Shown: positions 20,716 to 28,423 of the stretch, in pieces
How the letters are laid out: every line of letters begins with the position of its first letter
How positions within the stretch are numbered: position 1 is the first letter of the stretch
Assembly (NCBI GenBank): GCA_947446855.1
Contig: CANFIH010000008.1
Span: 1 to 53,234, forward strand
DNA: 53,234 nucleotides
Source of the DNA: Burkholderiales bacterium
GTDB lineage: Bacteria > Pseudomonadota > Gammaproteobacteria > Burkholderiales > Burkholderiaceae_C
Direction of reading: 5' to 3'
Translations under genes and position numbers: made by a program
Notes under the pieces: generated by a model
Seen by the model: the letters and a program-made list of their open reading frames with translations, nothing else
What the model was told of the DNA's origin: nothing
Databases searched by the model: none

Positions 20716-22158
20716 TCAACGTCCGTACACATCCTCAAAGCGCACGATATCGTCCTCGCCCAGGTAACTGCCGGATTGCACCTCGATCATCTCCAGATCC
20801 ACGCGGCCAGGGTTTTCCAGGCGGTGGGTGGTACCCAGGGGAATGTAGGTGGACTCATTTTCTGACAGCAGCAGCGTCTGGTCGCCCTTGGTCACCTTGG
20901 CCGTGCCGCTCACCACAATCCAGTGTTCAGCGCGGTGGTAGTGCATCTGCAGCGAGAGAGCCGCACCGGGCTTGACGATGATGCGCTTAACCTGAAAACG
21001 CGCCCCGTTGTCCACGCTGTCATAGGACCCCCATGGCCTGAACACCTTGCGGTGGGTCTGTCCTTCTGAGCGGCCTGCTGCTTTCAGGCGATCCACGATC
21101 TTCTTTACATCCTGTGTCCTGTCCTTATGCACCACCAAAATGGCGTCGGCAGTTTCCACCACCACCAAGTCATTCACGCCCACGCAGGCGATCAGCCGCC
21201 CGTCAGACATCGCCAACGTGTTGGTGCTGTCCTGCAGCAGCACATCGCCCTGCGCCACATTGCCCTGCGCGTCTTTGGGCAGGGCCTTCCACAACGCCTC
21301 CCAGGCGCCCACATCAGACCACCCGGCGCTCAGGGGAATCACCACACCCGCAGGCAATGCAGCGTCGGCATCCGGGCGGGCAATGCGCTCCATCACTGCA
21401 TAGTCAATCGAGTCGGAAGGGCAGGCTGAAAACTCCTCCTTGCCCACGCGCACAAACTCGCCGTCGCTCTTGCCCGCAGCCCAAGCCGCATCGCACGCAG
21501 CCAGCACATCCGGGCGGCACACCCTGAGTGCCGACAGCCAGACCGAGGCACGCACCATAAACAGGCCGCTATTCCACAGGTAATTGCCTTCAGCCAGGTA
21601 GGCCTGTGCCGTCTGCAGATCCGGCTTTTCCACAAAGCGGGCAATGCGCAATGCGCCTTGCGCCTGGAAGGGCGCGCCCGTCTGTATGTAGCCATAGCCC
21701 GTCTCCGGCGCATCCGGCGTAATGCCAAAAGTCACCATCGCGCCGCCCTCGGCCAGCGCCGCACCCTGGCGCACCACCTGCTGAAATGCTGCCTTGTCGA
21801 GGATCACATGGTCCGCCGGCATCACCAGCAGCACCGGGTCGGCGCCATTCTGGCTAGCCGCTTGCGCTGCAATGGTCAGCGCCGGCGCCGTATTGCGACC
21901 CTTGGGCTCCAGCACCACCGTGCCGGGCTTGCCCATAGTGCGTAACTGCTCGGCAATCACATAGCGGTATTCCTCGTTGCACACCACCATGGGTGGCGCC
22001 AACTCGATGCCGGCGATACCTTCCACTCGGCGCACCGTGGCCTGCAGCAGCGAGTCATCGCCGATCAGCGGCAGCAATTGTTTGGGGTACTTCTCACGCG
22101 ACAAGGGCCACAAGCGCGTGCCGGAGCCGCCAGAGAGAACAACGGGTTGAATCAACAT
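20716..22158 (-). CDS. manC: Mannose-1-phosphate guanylyltransferase / mannose-6-phosphate isomerase
   Basis: Type II bifunctional enzyme making GDP-mannose from mannose 6-phosphate for polysaccharide synthesis (mannose, fucose or rhamnose donors). The 480-residue protein has an N-terminal nucleotidyltransferase domain with GGSGTRLWPLSREKYPKQ (10-27) and FVEKPD (175-180). The C-terminal cupin isomerase domain (about 374-478) contains the metal-binding QMHYHRAEH (404-412). The length fits the AlgA/ManC/CpsB group. The gene lies apart from the polysaccharide locus that starts at 31 kb. It follows another sugar nucleotidyltransferase gene by 35 bases, so the two are probably co-transcribed. Confidence 0.95.
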   Translation of the reverse strand: MLIQPVVLSGGSGTRLWPLSREKYPKQLLPLIGDDSLLQATVRRVEGIAGIELAPPMVVCNEEYRYVIAEQLRTMGKPGTVVLEPKGRNTAPALTIAAQAASQNGADPVLLVMPADHVILDKAAFQQVVRQGAALAEGGAMVTFGITPDAPETGYGYIQTGAPFQAQGALRIARFVEKPDLQTAQAYLAEGNYLWNSGLFMVRASVWLSALRVCRPDVLAACDAAWAAGKSDGEFVRVGKEEFSACPSDSIDYAVMERIARPDADAALPAGVVIPLSAGWSDVGAWEALWKALPKDAQGNVAQGDVLLQDSTNTLAMSDGRLIACVGVNDLVVVETADAILVVHKDRTQDVKKIVDRLKAAGRSEGQTHRKVFRPWGSYDSVDNGARFQVKRIIVKPGAALSLQMHYHRAEHWIVVSGTAKVTKGDQTLLLSENESTYIPLGTTHRLENPGRVDLEMIEVQSGSYLGEDDIVRFEDVYGR

Positions 22159-22193
22159 GGGTAAATCAGTCTTGAAATAGAAAAAAACCAGGT

Positions 22194-23297
22194 TCAGGCG
22201 CGGGCATCGCCCCAGCGCAGTTGCGAAGTGTCTTCACCCCGGTACAGCGTGTCGCCATGGCGGTCCACGCAGTAGTGGCGCGACACAACCATCTCGTTGA
22301 AATGCATATCCGCCGCAATGCGCGTGTACTCAAACAGTACGCTGCGCGTCACCCGTGCGCCGGAACGGATCACGCATCCGTTGCCTATCCAGGCCGGGCC
22401 GATGATGGTGGCTCCGGGCTCCACCCGCACGCTCGAGCCGATATATACCGGCCCCTCAATCTTCACGTGTTCCCAGGGGATGTTGGTATTTAGGCCCACC
22501 CACACTCCAGGACGCACTTCCTTGCCCGGCATCACCATATCGGCAATCTCACCCTTGAGTACCCGCTGCAACACCGACCAATAATCGCTCACCTTGCCAA
22601 TGTCCAGCCAGTGAAACGGACGGTTTTGCACAAAAAAGGCCTGTTTGGCCGCTACCAGCTGCGGAAACAAGTCGGCGCCAATGTCATACACCACGCCAGA
22701 CGGCACCATGTTCACCACCGCCGGCTCAAAGATGTAAATACCCGTGCTGGCCAACGTGGACTTGGCATCGCGTGGCAGTGGTTTTTCCTGGAAAGACTGG
22801 ATGTGCCCATCGGCATCCGCCACCACGATACCGTACGACGACACTTCCTCGCGCGGCACATCCATCGCCACCACGCTGGCCAAAGCGCCTTTGGCTTTGT
22901 GCTCTTCGAGCGCGGCGGTAATGTCAAGGTCAATCAGTGCGTCACCACACAGCACCAGCGTGGTCTCGTCAAAAAAGCCACTGAAATCCTGAATCTTGCG
23001 CATCCCGCCGGCCGAGCCCATAGGTTTGGGCTGAATGTCGCCATGCTCCTTGATACCCTCATACGAGTAGCCAATCTCCACGCCCCAGCGACTGCCGTCA
23101 CCAAAGTACTCCTCGATGCGCTGGTGCAAATAGGCCACGTTCACCATGATCTCTTTGATACCGTGGCGCGCCAGGTGCTCGATCAGATACTCCATGACCG
23201 GCTTACCCAGAATGGGCACCATTGGCTTGGGTAAATCCTTGGTCAAGGGGCGTACCCGCGTGCCCTGGCCCGCAGCCAGGATCATTCCTTTTGCCAT
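22194..23297 (-). CDS. NDP-sugar pyrophosphorylase with left-handed beta-helix domain
   Basis: Nucleotide-sugar pyrophosphorylase of 367 residues. The N-terminal domain has the catalytic loop MILAAGQGTRVRPLTKDLPKP (5-25) and FQEKP near 170. The C-terminal left-handed beta-helix (about 265-345) is seen as hexapeptide-type repeats (VYIGSSVRVEPGATIIGPAWIGNGCVIRSGARV). This plan fits GDP-mannose or glucose-1-phosphate nucleotidyltransferase-like proteins; the exact sugar is not readable. AGGAGA precedes the ATG at 23297. Placement just before manC makes a mannose-type substrate a reasonable guess. Confidence 0.85.
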   Translation of the reverse strand: MAKGMILAAGQGTRVRPLTKDLPKPMVPILGKPVMEYLIEHLARHGIKEIMVNVAYLHQRIEEYFGDGSRWGVEIGYSYEGIKEHGDIQPKPMGSAGGMRKIQDFSGFFDETTLVLCGDALIDLDITAALEEHKAKGALASVVAMDVPREEVSSYGIVVADADGHIQSFQEKPLPRDAKSTLASTGIYIFEPAVVNMVPSGVVYDIGADLFPQLVAAKQAFFVQNRPFHWLDIGKVSDYWSVLQRVLKGEIADMVMPGKEVRPGVWVGLNTNIPWEHVKIEGPVYIGSSVRVEPGATIIGPAWIGNGCVIRSGARVTRSVLFEYTRIAADMHFNEMVVSRHYCVDRHGDTLYRGEDTSQLRWGDARA

Positions 23298-23428
23298 TCT
23301 TGCTTTCTCCTGTGTGACCCTGAGACTTTACACCGGCTTGGTGACAGGTCCGCAATCCTGGCAGCAAACCAATTCGCCGCCTCACAGGCTGGTCCACAAT
23401 GTGTCCACTTCAAAGATACTGAGATGTA

Positions 23429-26400
23429 ATGCTGATGAGTAGTTTCTGGTTTGACCTGGCGTCCCTGGTGCGCCGTACCGATGCTGTGACTTACGCCCGA
23501 GCGCTGGAGCTCTTTCGGGGCCAAAACGTGTTGGACCTCAGCATTGAAGCGGTGGGCGAAAGTTGGCTGATTGAAGGCCACGTGCAAGGCACGCAACGCA
23601 AGCCCTATGCGGTTGAGATAGACCTTGTGCTGGACGACCAGGGCCGGATACAAGAATGGGACTGTGACTGCACCTGTCCCGTGGGCTACCAGTGCAAACA
23701 TGGTGTCGCCCTGCTGATCAAGGCAGCCTACAAGGGCCCACAGATTTTGGGTCATTCTGTCCCGCTGAAACGTCCTGAGCCTTTGACAGAGGCGCAGATT
23801 GAGGCGCTTAAGCGTGCTGAAAACGACCGCCAGCGAGAACTCGCCCGCATCGAAGCAGAGCGGCAACTGCTGGAATGGCTCAGTGCGCTGGAGCGGGGCG
23901 GTGTGCGCAATGCCGGGCTCGTCACCCACCGAGGTTTGCAGTACGGCGCGCCAAGACCTGTTCGCGAGGAACACCTTCTGTATCTGCTGAGCATCCCACC
24001 GGCCCAAAGCGCAAAGAATGAGCTGCAATTTGAAGCCACTGTTTCATATATCAAAGCCAACGGCGATTGGGCCAAACCAAAAGCCCTGCGCGGCTCGCTT
24101 GATCGCGGGGATTCAACGTTCGACGATGCAAGTGAGGCCGATCAAGACCTCTTGCAACTCATGCGCGCCATGCCGACCAGCACGAGCTCTTATTACGGCT
24201 ACAACGTGCGCTCCAAGGTCGTCATACACGGGCGCTACGGTAGGGTGCTTCTGGAAAAAGCAGCAGCCACCGGACGGCTCTTCGCCTCGGACTCCAAAGG
24301 CTTGCCCAACGCACCGGTGAAATGGGGTGCACCACGCATTGTCGAATGGGAATGGCGCGAAGTTACCAATCCAAAAACGGGTGAGCCCGCCTGGGCCCCG
24401 CGGGCAAAAATTGCGGGTAGTCAGGCCAAGCTCTGTTTGAACGAACCCATGCTGTACCTGGATGCGGTTGGCGGTGAATGTGGGCCGGCAGATGTAGAAG
24501 GCTTGACCATGGGGCAAGTCAAAGTGCTTTTGCATGCACCCCCGCTGCAAACACAAGCCATGACAAAGCACCAGGCTGCGATGGCCGAGCGGCTCGGCGT
24601 GGTGCCCATGCCCCCGGTGCTGGAGCCGCTGACACTGTTGTCGGGGTTGCCGCTGAAGGCCTGCCTGCACCTGAGTTTGACGCCAGTTGCCAGTGTCGCG
24701 GACCATGGCTTGGTAAAAGCCGAACTGCGCTTTGACTATGGTGGCCACAAAGGCTGGTGGACGGGTCAGGGGCAACGCATCATGATCGAAGCCAGCGGCG
24801 ATGGCACCGCAAAGGGTCGCAGCATGCTGGAGCGTGACCCACCAGCTGAGCTCGAATTCATCACACAATTGATGCAGTGGGGCCTGAGCGGTGATGGGCG
24901 GGGCAGTTTCGGCACGAGTGGCACGGCGCCACAGCAGCGCTGGTTGCTATGGGCCGACACCGACTACACGGCATTGCGCGAGGCAGGGTTTGAGGTCACT
25001 GTAAGTGAACCTCTGCAAAACTGGATCAGCCGTGCGGACTCCCTAGAGGTGAAGTTGGCTACCCAAAGCCAAACCCTGGACGGTGAGGGCAGTGATGTAT
25101 CCGCCTCGCCGTGGTTTGACTTGTCGCTGGGGATGGAAATCGACGGCCAGCGCCACAACATCCTGCCCTGGCTGCCCGAACTGATTGCCGCTGCGGCAAA
25201 CAGCCCGCGGGACCTTCAAACCGGTCAGCCCGACATTCCCCCTTTTATTTTCTTGACCAAACCCGGCGGCGGCTTCATCCGCCTGCCCACCGAGTCGCTC
25301 AAGCCCTGGATGGCCGCGCTCCTCGATCTGGTCAACCACGACTTTTCAGGCGAAACCCTGCGTCTGTCCCGGCTCGACGCCATGCGCACCACGGCCGCGT
25401 TGGGGGAGGGCGCCGTGTGGGAGGGCGCGCAAGCCCTGCGTGACATGGTGCAGCAGCTCTCGGGCCGTGCGGAAATGCCGGAAGTCCCCGTGCCGGCGAG
25501 CCTTAAAGCCACGCTGCGTCCCTACCAGCAGCAGGGCCTGAACTGGCTGCAATTTTTGCTTACCCACGGGCTGGCCGGCATCCTGGCCGACGACATGGGC
25601 CTGGGCAAAACACTGCAAACCCTGGCCCATATCCAGGTCGAAAAAGACGCCGGCCGCTTGACCTGTCCGGCACTCATCATTGCGCCGGTCAGCCTCATGG
25701 GCAACTGGCGCAAGGAGGCAGAACGCTTCTGCCCCGAACTGCGCACCCTCGTCATACACGGCAAAGACCGCCACGAGGTTGTGAGCGACATGGCCAGCCA
25801 CGACATCGTGATCGCTCCCTATTCGCTTTTGCAACGCGATAAGGAACGCTGGCTGGAGGCCGCCTGGCACCTGGTCGTGCTCGATGAGGCGCAGAACATC
25901 AAGAATGCCAGCACCCATGCCGCACAGATCGTGGGCCAGCTCAACACCCGCCACCGCCTGTGTCTGTCGGGCACGCCGATGGAAAACCACTTGGGCGAAA
26001 TCTGGAGCCTGTTCTATTTTTTGATGCCCGGATTTCTGGGCAGTCAAAAGCGCTTTCAAGAGCTGTTTCGCACACCTATCGAAAAGCTGGGTGACCCCGA
26101 GCGCATGTTCCAGCTGCGCGCCCGCATCACCCCCTTCATGCTGCGCCGTACCAAAGCCCTGGTCGCCAGCGAACTGCCGCCCAAAGTGGACACCGTGGTG
26201 CGCGTGGAACTCGAAGGCAAACAGGCCGATCTGTACGAAACCATCCGTCTGGGCATGGAAAAAACGGTGCGTGATGCGCTCGAATCCAAAGGTCTGGCCA
26301 AATCGCAAATCACCATTCTGGATGCCTTGCTCAAGCTGCGCCAGGTCTGTTGCGACCCGCATCTGCTCAAGATCCCGTCGGCTCAGAAGATCAAGACCTC

Positions 26401-26917
26401 GGCCAAGTTGGAGCAGCTGATGGTGATGCTGCCAGAGATGGTGGCCGAGGGGCGGCGCATCCTGCTTTTTTCGCAGTTCACCACCATGCTGACGCTGATT
26501 GAGGCCGAGCTGAAAAAACACCAGCTGCAGTGGGTCAAGCTCACCGGCCAGAGCCAAAACCGCGAAGCCCTGATTCAGCAATTTACCGACCGAACCGTCC
26601 CCATCTTCCTCATCAGTTTGAAGGCCGGCGGCGTGGGCCTGAACCTGCCCCAGGCCGACACCGTCATCCATTACGACCCCTGGTGGAACCCGGCCGTCGA
26701 AAACCAGGCCACCGACCGCGCCCACCGTATCGGCCAGACCGAAACCGTCTTCGTCTACAAATTGGTGGCCCAAGGCACCATCGAAGAGCGCATTCTTGCC
26801 CTGCAAGAGCGCAAGGCTGCCTTGGCAGACAGCATGTATAGCGGCTCCACCGGGCGTAAGCAGCCGCTGTTTACGGAGAGTGATCTGGCGGAATTGCTGC
26901 GGCCCCTCTCACCCTGA
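23429..26917 (+). CDS. SWIM zinc-finger SNF2-type helicase
   Basis: Large DEAD/SNF2 ATPase of 1162 residues. An N-terminal SWIM zinc finger has the CxCx5CxH pattern C81, C83, C89, H91. A long middle region (about 120-680) is poorly conserved. The C-terminal helicase core includes Walker A DDMGLGKT (K727), the DEAQ box (819-822), SGTPMENHLGEIWSLF, and the second RecA lobe with LISLKAGGVGLNLPQADTVIHYDPWWNP and the arginine-finger stretch QATDRAHRIGQ. The family remodels protein-DNA complexes; several relatives sit in phage-defence islands, but many are ordinary chromosomal genes. The start could be the ATG at 23429 or the one at 23435. It borders a small accessory pocket at 26.97-28.23 kb. Confidence 0.9.
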   Translation: MLMSSFWFDLASLVRRTDAVTYARALELFRGQNVLDLSIEAVGESWLIEGHVQGTQRKPYAVEIDLVLDDQGRIQEWDCDCTCPVGYQCKHGVALLIKAAYKGPQILGHSVPLKRPEPLTEAQIEALKRAENDRQRELARIEAERQLLEWLSALERGGVRNAGLVTHRGLQYGAPRPVREEHLLYLLSIPPAQSAKNELQFEATVSYIKANGDWAKPKALRGSLDRGDSTFDDASEADQDLLQLMRAMPTSTSSYYGYNVRSKVVIHGRYGRVLLEKAAATGRLFASDSKGLPNAPVKWGAPRIVEWEWREVTNPKTGEPAWAPRAKIAGSQAKLCLNEPMLYLDAVGGECGPADVEGLTMGQVKVLLHAPPLQTQAMTKHQAAMAERLGVVPMPPVLEPLTLLSGLPLKACLHLSLTPVASVADHGLVKAELRFDYGGHKGWWTGQGQRIMIEASGDGTAKGRSMLERDPPAELEFITQLMQWGLSGDGRGSFGTSGTAPQQRWLLWADTDYTALREAGFEVTVSEPLQNWISRADSLEVKLATQSQTLDGEGSDVSASPWFDLSLGMEIDGQRHNILPWLPELIAAAANSPRDLQTGQPDIPPFIFLTKPGGGFIRLPTESLKPWMAALLDLVNHDFSGETLRLSRLDAMRTTAALGEGAVWEGAQALRDMVQQLSGRAEMPEVPVPASLKATLRPYQQQGLNWLQFLLTHGLAGILADDMGLGKTLQTLAHIQVEKDAGRLTCPALIIAPVSLMGNWRKEAERFCPELRTLVIHGKDRHEVVSDMASHDIVIAPYSLLQRDKERWLEAAWHLVVLDEAQNIKNASTHAAQIVGQLNTRHRLCLSGTPMENHLGEIWSLFYFLMPGFLGSQKRFQELFRTPIEKLGDPERMFQLRARITPFMLRRTKALVASELPPKVDTVVRVELEGKQADLYETIRLGMEKTVRDALESKGLAKSQITILDALLKLRQVCCDPHLLKIPSAQKIKTSAKLEQLMVMLPEMVAEGRRILLFSQFTTMLTLIEAELKKHQLQWVKLTGQSQNREALIQQFTDRTVPIFLISLKAGGVGLNLPQADTVIHYDPWWNPAVENQATDRAHRIGQTETVFVYKLVAQGTIEERILALQERKAALADSMYSGSTGRKQPLFTESDLAELLRPLSP

Positions 26918-26969
26918 GCCATGGGGTAGAGACAGAACCGCACTATTATTTGAAAGACCAAGCCCAGCA

Positions 26970-27257
26970 TCAAGGTGCCCGCCTACGATTAAATTGTTCC
27001 AAATGTCGTCGAGTGCATTGAAAAACTTCCTGCGCTAATTGCATGGGGAAGCCGGCTGGAAGGCGCTGCTCCACCGAGGTCAGCGCTGCGTCCAAACGTT
27101 GTGTCATGTCAAGCATTGCGGGCCAGGCTCCCTCAACACCGCTGCGCAGAGCCAAAGCCTCCCAATGCCGATACTGAATTTCTGACAATTTGTAGTGCGC
27201 AGTTTTGTTGCGCACCGCCATTGCCAGTTTGGTTTTTTTGTATTGGAGGGAATAGGG
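26970..27257 (-). pseudogene. HipA-type toxin, C-terminal remnant
   Basis: About 96 codons that resemble the extreme C terminus of HipA-family serine/threonine kinase toxins: KLAMAVRNKTAHYKLSEIQ, then a helical tail with LPAGFPMQLAQEVFQ. A complete HipA is roughly 420-440 residues, so the whole kinase core and N terminus are missing. No hipB antitoxin gene is present. Homology stops at the 5' side exactly where a 55-bp palindromic element resembling IS21 ends begins (27258). Within the remnant there is an ATG at 27221 that could allow an 83-residue product, but nothing suggests it is functional. This is read as a toxin gene truncated by an insertion-deletion event. Confidence 0.65.
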
Positions 27258-27312
27258 TGTTGGCGCCGACTGAAAACTGACCCACCGGGTCAGAATTCAA
27301 TCGGCGCTGACA
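27258..27312. mobile_element. 55-bp palindromic scar resembling joined IS21-family ends
   Basis: The two 26-base arms (27258-27283 and 27287-27312) are inverted copies with 21 of 26 matches. The element begins with TGT and ends with ACA, as IS21 elements do. The GCGCCGAxTGAAxxCTGACCC core resembles the terminal repeats of IS21-family elements from betaproteobacteria, as recalled from the family and not searched. No istA or istB coding remains. No target duplication is visible (flanks AATAGGG and GAGCACC). It abuts the hipA remnant. The following 167 bases (27313-27479) hold no gene that can be recognised. Confidence 0.5.
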
Positions 27313-27479
27313 GAGCACCTCAGACCTTTTTACTGGAAGCCTGTTTTTTGGTCATCTTCCTATGCTGCGTTTAGCGTTGGAGCTACAAGCCTGGAAACTG
27401 TGATTGAATACATCAGGAACCAAGAAAGTCCGTCTCGCTAACCCGCCACCAGGAGATGGAGGCATGCGCGAGACAATCG

Positions 27480-27974
27480 TCAAGCATGCGCCAACGCATA
27501 CTCACTGGCCGTCGGCAGCGAACGCGGTAGCGTCCTAGGCTTCGGCCTTGTGGCCTCCCAACCCAGACAAGCCAGCCAAATTGATCTGGGAATGGACTTT
27601 TGCGCCGTGCGGTAGTAACTCACCATTCGGCGGCTGATGCCCAAAGCTTCCGCAGAAGTATTGAGTGAGAGTCCGTTGCGATACATCCAAGTGCCGAACA
27701 TCTGATGGCTGACTTCACCGGATTGCTCCTTGGCCCAAGCGTAAACGTTGTCTGCTCCTAGCTCAGCATCAAACCATTCGATGCCATTGCCCCAATCGGC
27801 AAGGTGAGCCTTGGCAAAGACCTCCGGCTGTAGCAGCTGCGCCAGCGCAGGGATGCCGCGCAACACAGACTCGACATCGACTTCCATTGCCTCGCCAGTG
27901 CTCCAGGTTGTGAGAAGCCGATAGCCTGCCAAGGCCTGAACGGCCTGCAACTTGGGATGGAAAAATTCACTCAT
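27480..27974 (-). CDS. DUF2442 protein with helix-turn-helix, probable autoregulator
   Basis: A 164-residue protein with a DUF2442-like N-terminal half (about 1-85, with GYRLLTTWSTGEAMEVDVESVL) and a helix-turn-helix near 100-125 (RNGLSLNTSAEALGISRRMVSYYR). DUF2442 genes are very often paired with a DUF4160 gene and look like toxin-antitoxin-type pairs, though the biochemistry is not settled. The start chosen is the ATG at 27974, because it has a perfect GGAGG eight bases upstream and overlaps the DUF4160 stop as ATGA. An ATG at 27992 is also open. The HTH makes it the likely ligand of the palindrome in the promoter at 28205-28233. Confidence 0.85.
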   Translation of the reverse strand: MSEFFHPKLQAVQALAGYRLLTTWSTGEAMEVDVESVLRGIPALAQLLQPEVFAKAHLADWGNGIEWFDAELGADNVYAWAKEQSGEVSHQMFGTWMYRNGLSLNTSAEALGISRRMVSYYRTAQKSIPRSIWLACLGWEATRPKPRTLPRSLPTASEYALAHA

Positions 27975-28198
27975 GGGTTTAACCTCCGCCATTCTTCATG
28001 CAGCCACGAACGGTTTGACTCGATCCACAACAACTCCGCACGAATCTCGCGCAAAGCGATTCGACCAACAATGGTAAGGCTATCAAGCTCGACCGTGCAC
28101 TCACGCCCGTCTCGCAGCTGAATATGGACGTGGGCAAGCAAGTGATCACCGGCGTACATCACAACGCGCGAAGCCGAAAATTTGTTGATGACCGGCAT
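27971..28198 (-). CDS. DUF4160 protein, possible toxin-like partner of DUF2442
   Basis: A 75-residue protein matching the DUF4160 family plan: an early AxRVVMYAGDHLLAHVHIQ stretch with the conserved HxHI-type histidines (HVHIQL), then a short strand and a C-terminal helix ending HEEWRRLNP. Function is unknown; the fixed pairing with DUF2442 suggests a two-gene regulatory or toxin-antitoxin-type unit. No ribosome-binding site precedes the ATG. The predicted -10 hexamer ends only six bases before the start codon, so the mRNA is probably leaderless. The stop overlaps the DUF2442 start by four bases. Confidence 0.85.
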   Translation of the reverse strand: MPVINKFSASRVVMYAGDHLLAHVHIQLRDGRECTVELDSLTIVGRIALREIRAELLWIESNRSWLHEEWRRLNP

Positions 28199-28204
28199 GG
28201 GTGG

Positions 28205-28233
28205 ATGCTAGTGCAACAGTTGCACTATGTCAA
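28205..28233 (-). promoter_or_regulatory. Promoter with palindromic operator for the DUF4160-DUF2442 pair
   Basis: On the minus strand a consensus -35 TTGACA (28233-28228) is followed by exactly 17 bases and a -10 TAGCAT (28210-28205). A perfect palindrome, TAGTGCAA-CAG-TTGCACTA (28209-28227), fills the whole spacer and enters the -10. A repressor bound there would block RNA polymerase directly. The start codon lies six bases after the -10, so transcription should begin at or next to the ATG. Confidence 0.72.
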
Positions 28234-28423
28234 TGCTGACGCCGTCAAATGCGTGCCGGCGCCAACAGCTAGGCGGGCTGGCGCCACGCCCCGCCTCAAT
28301 GCACCCTTGGCAGTAGGGCCGTTTGCAGACTTGCATTTCTTCGGCCGTTTGGTGACGATAATGTTCCATGGGCGTGCGCAACTTCACGGCAGCCCTTACT
28401 AATTTAAATGCAGGTGCAGCACG

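Noticed and set aside
25346-26806. Open frame of about 486 codons on the minus strand
   Set aside because: It is antisense to the SNF2 helicase core, whose motifs are intact; the apparent frame reflects codon bias of the real gene.
27258-27312. Target-site duplication around the IS21-like scar
   Set aside because: The flanking bases (AATAGGG and GAGCACC) do not match, so a recent simple insertion cannot be claimed.
28208-28369. Small cysteine-containing minus-strand frame (about 53 codons from an ATG at 28369)
   Set aside because: It overlaps the promoter-operator of the DUF4160 gene, has no ribosome-binding site or recognisable family, and is better explained as chance.
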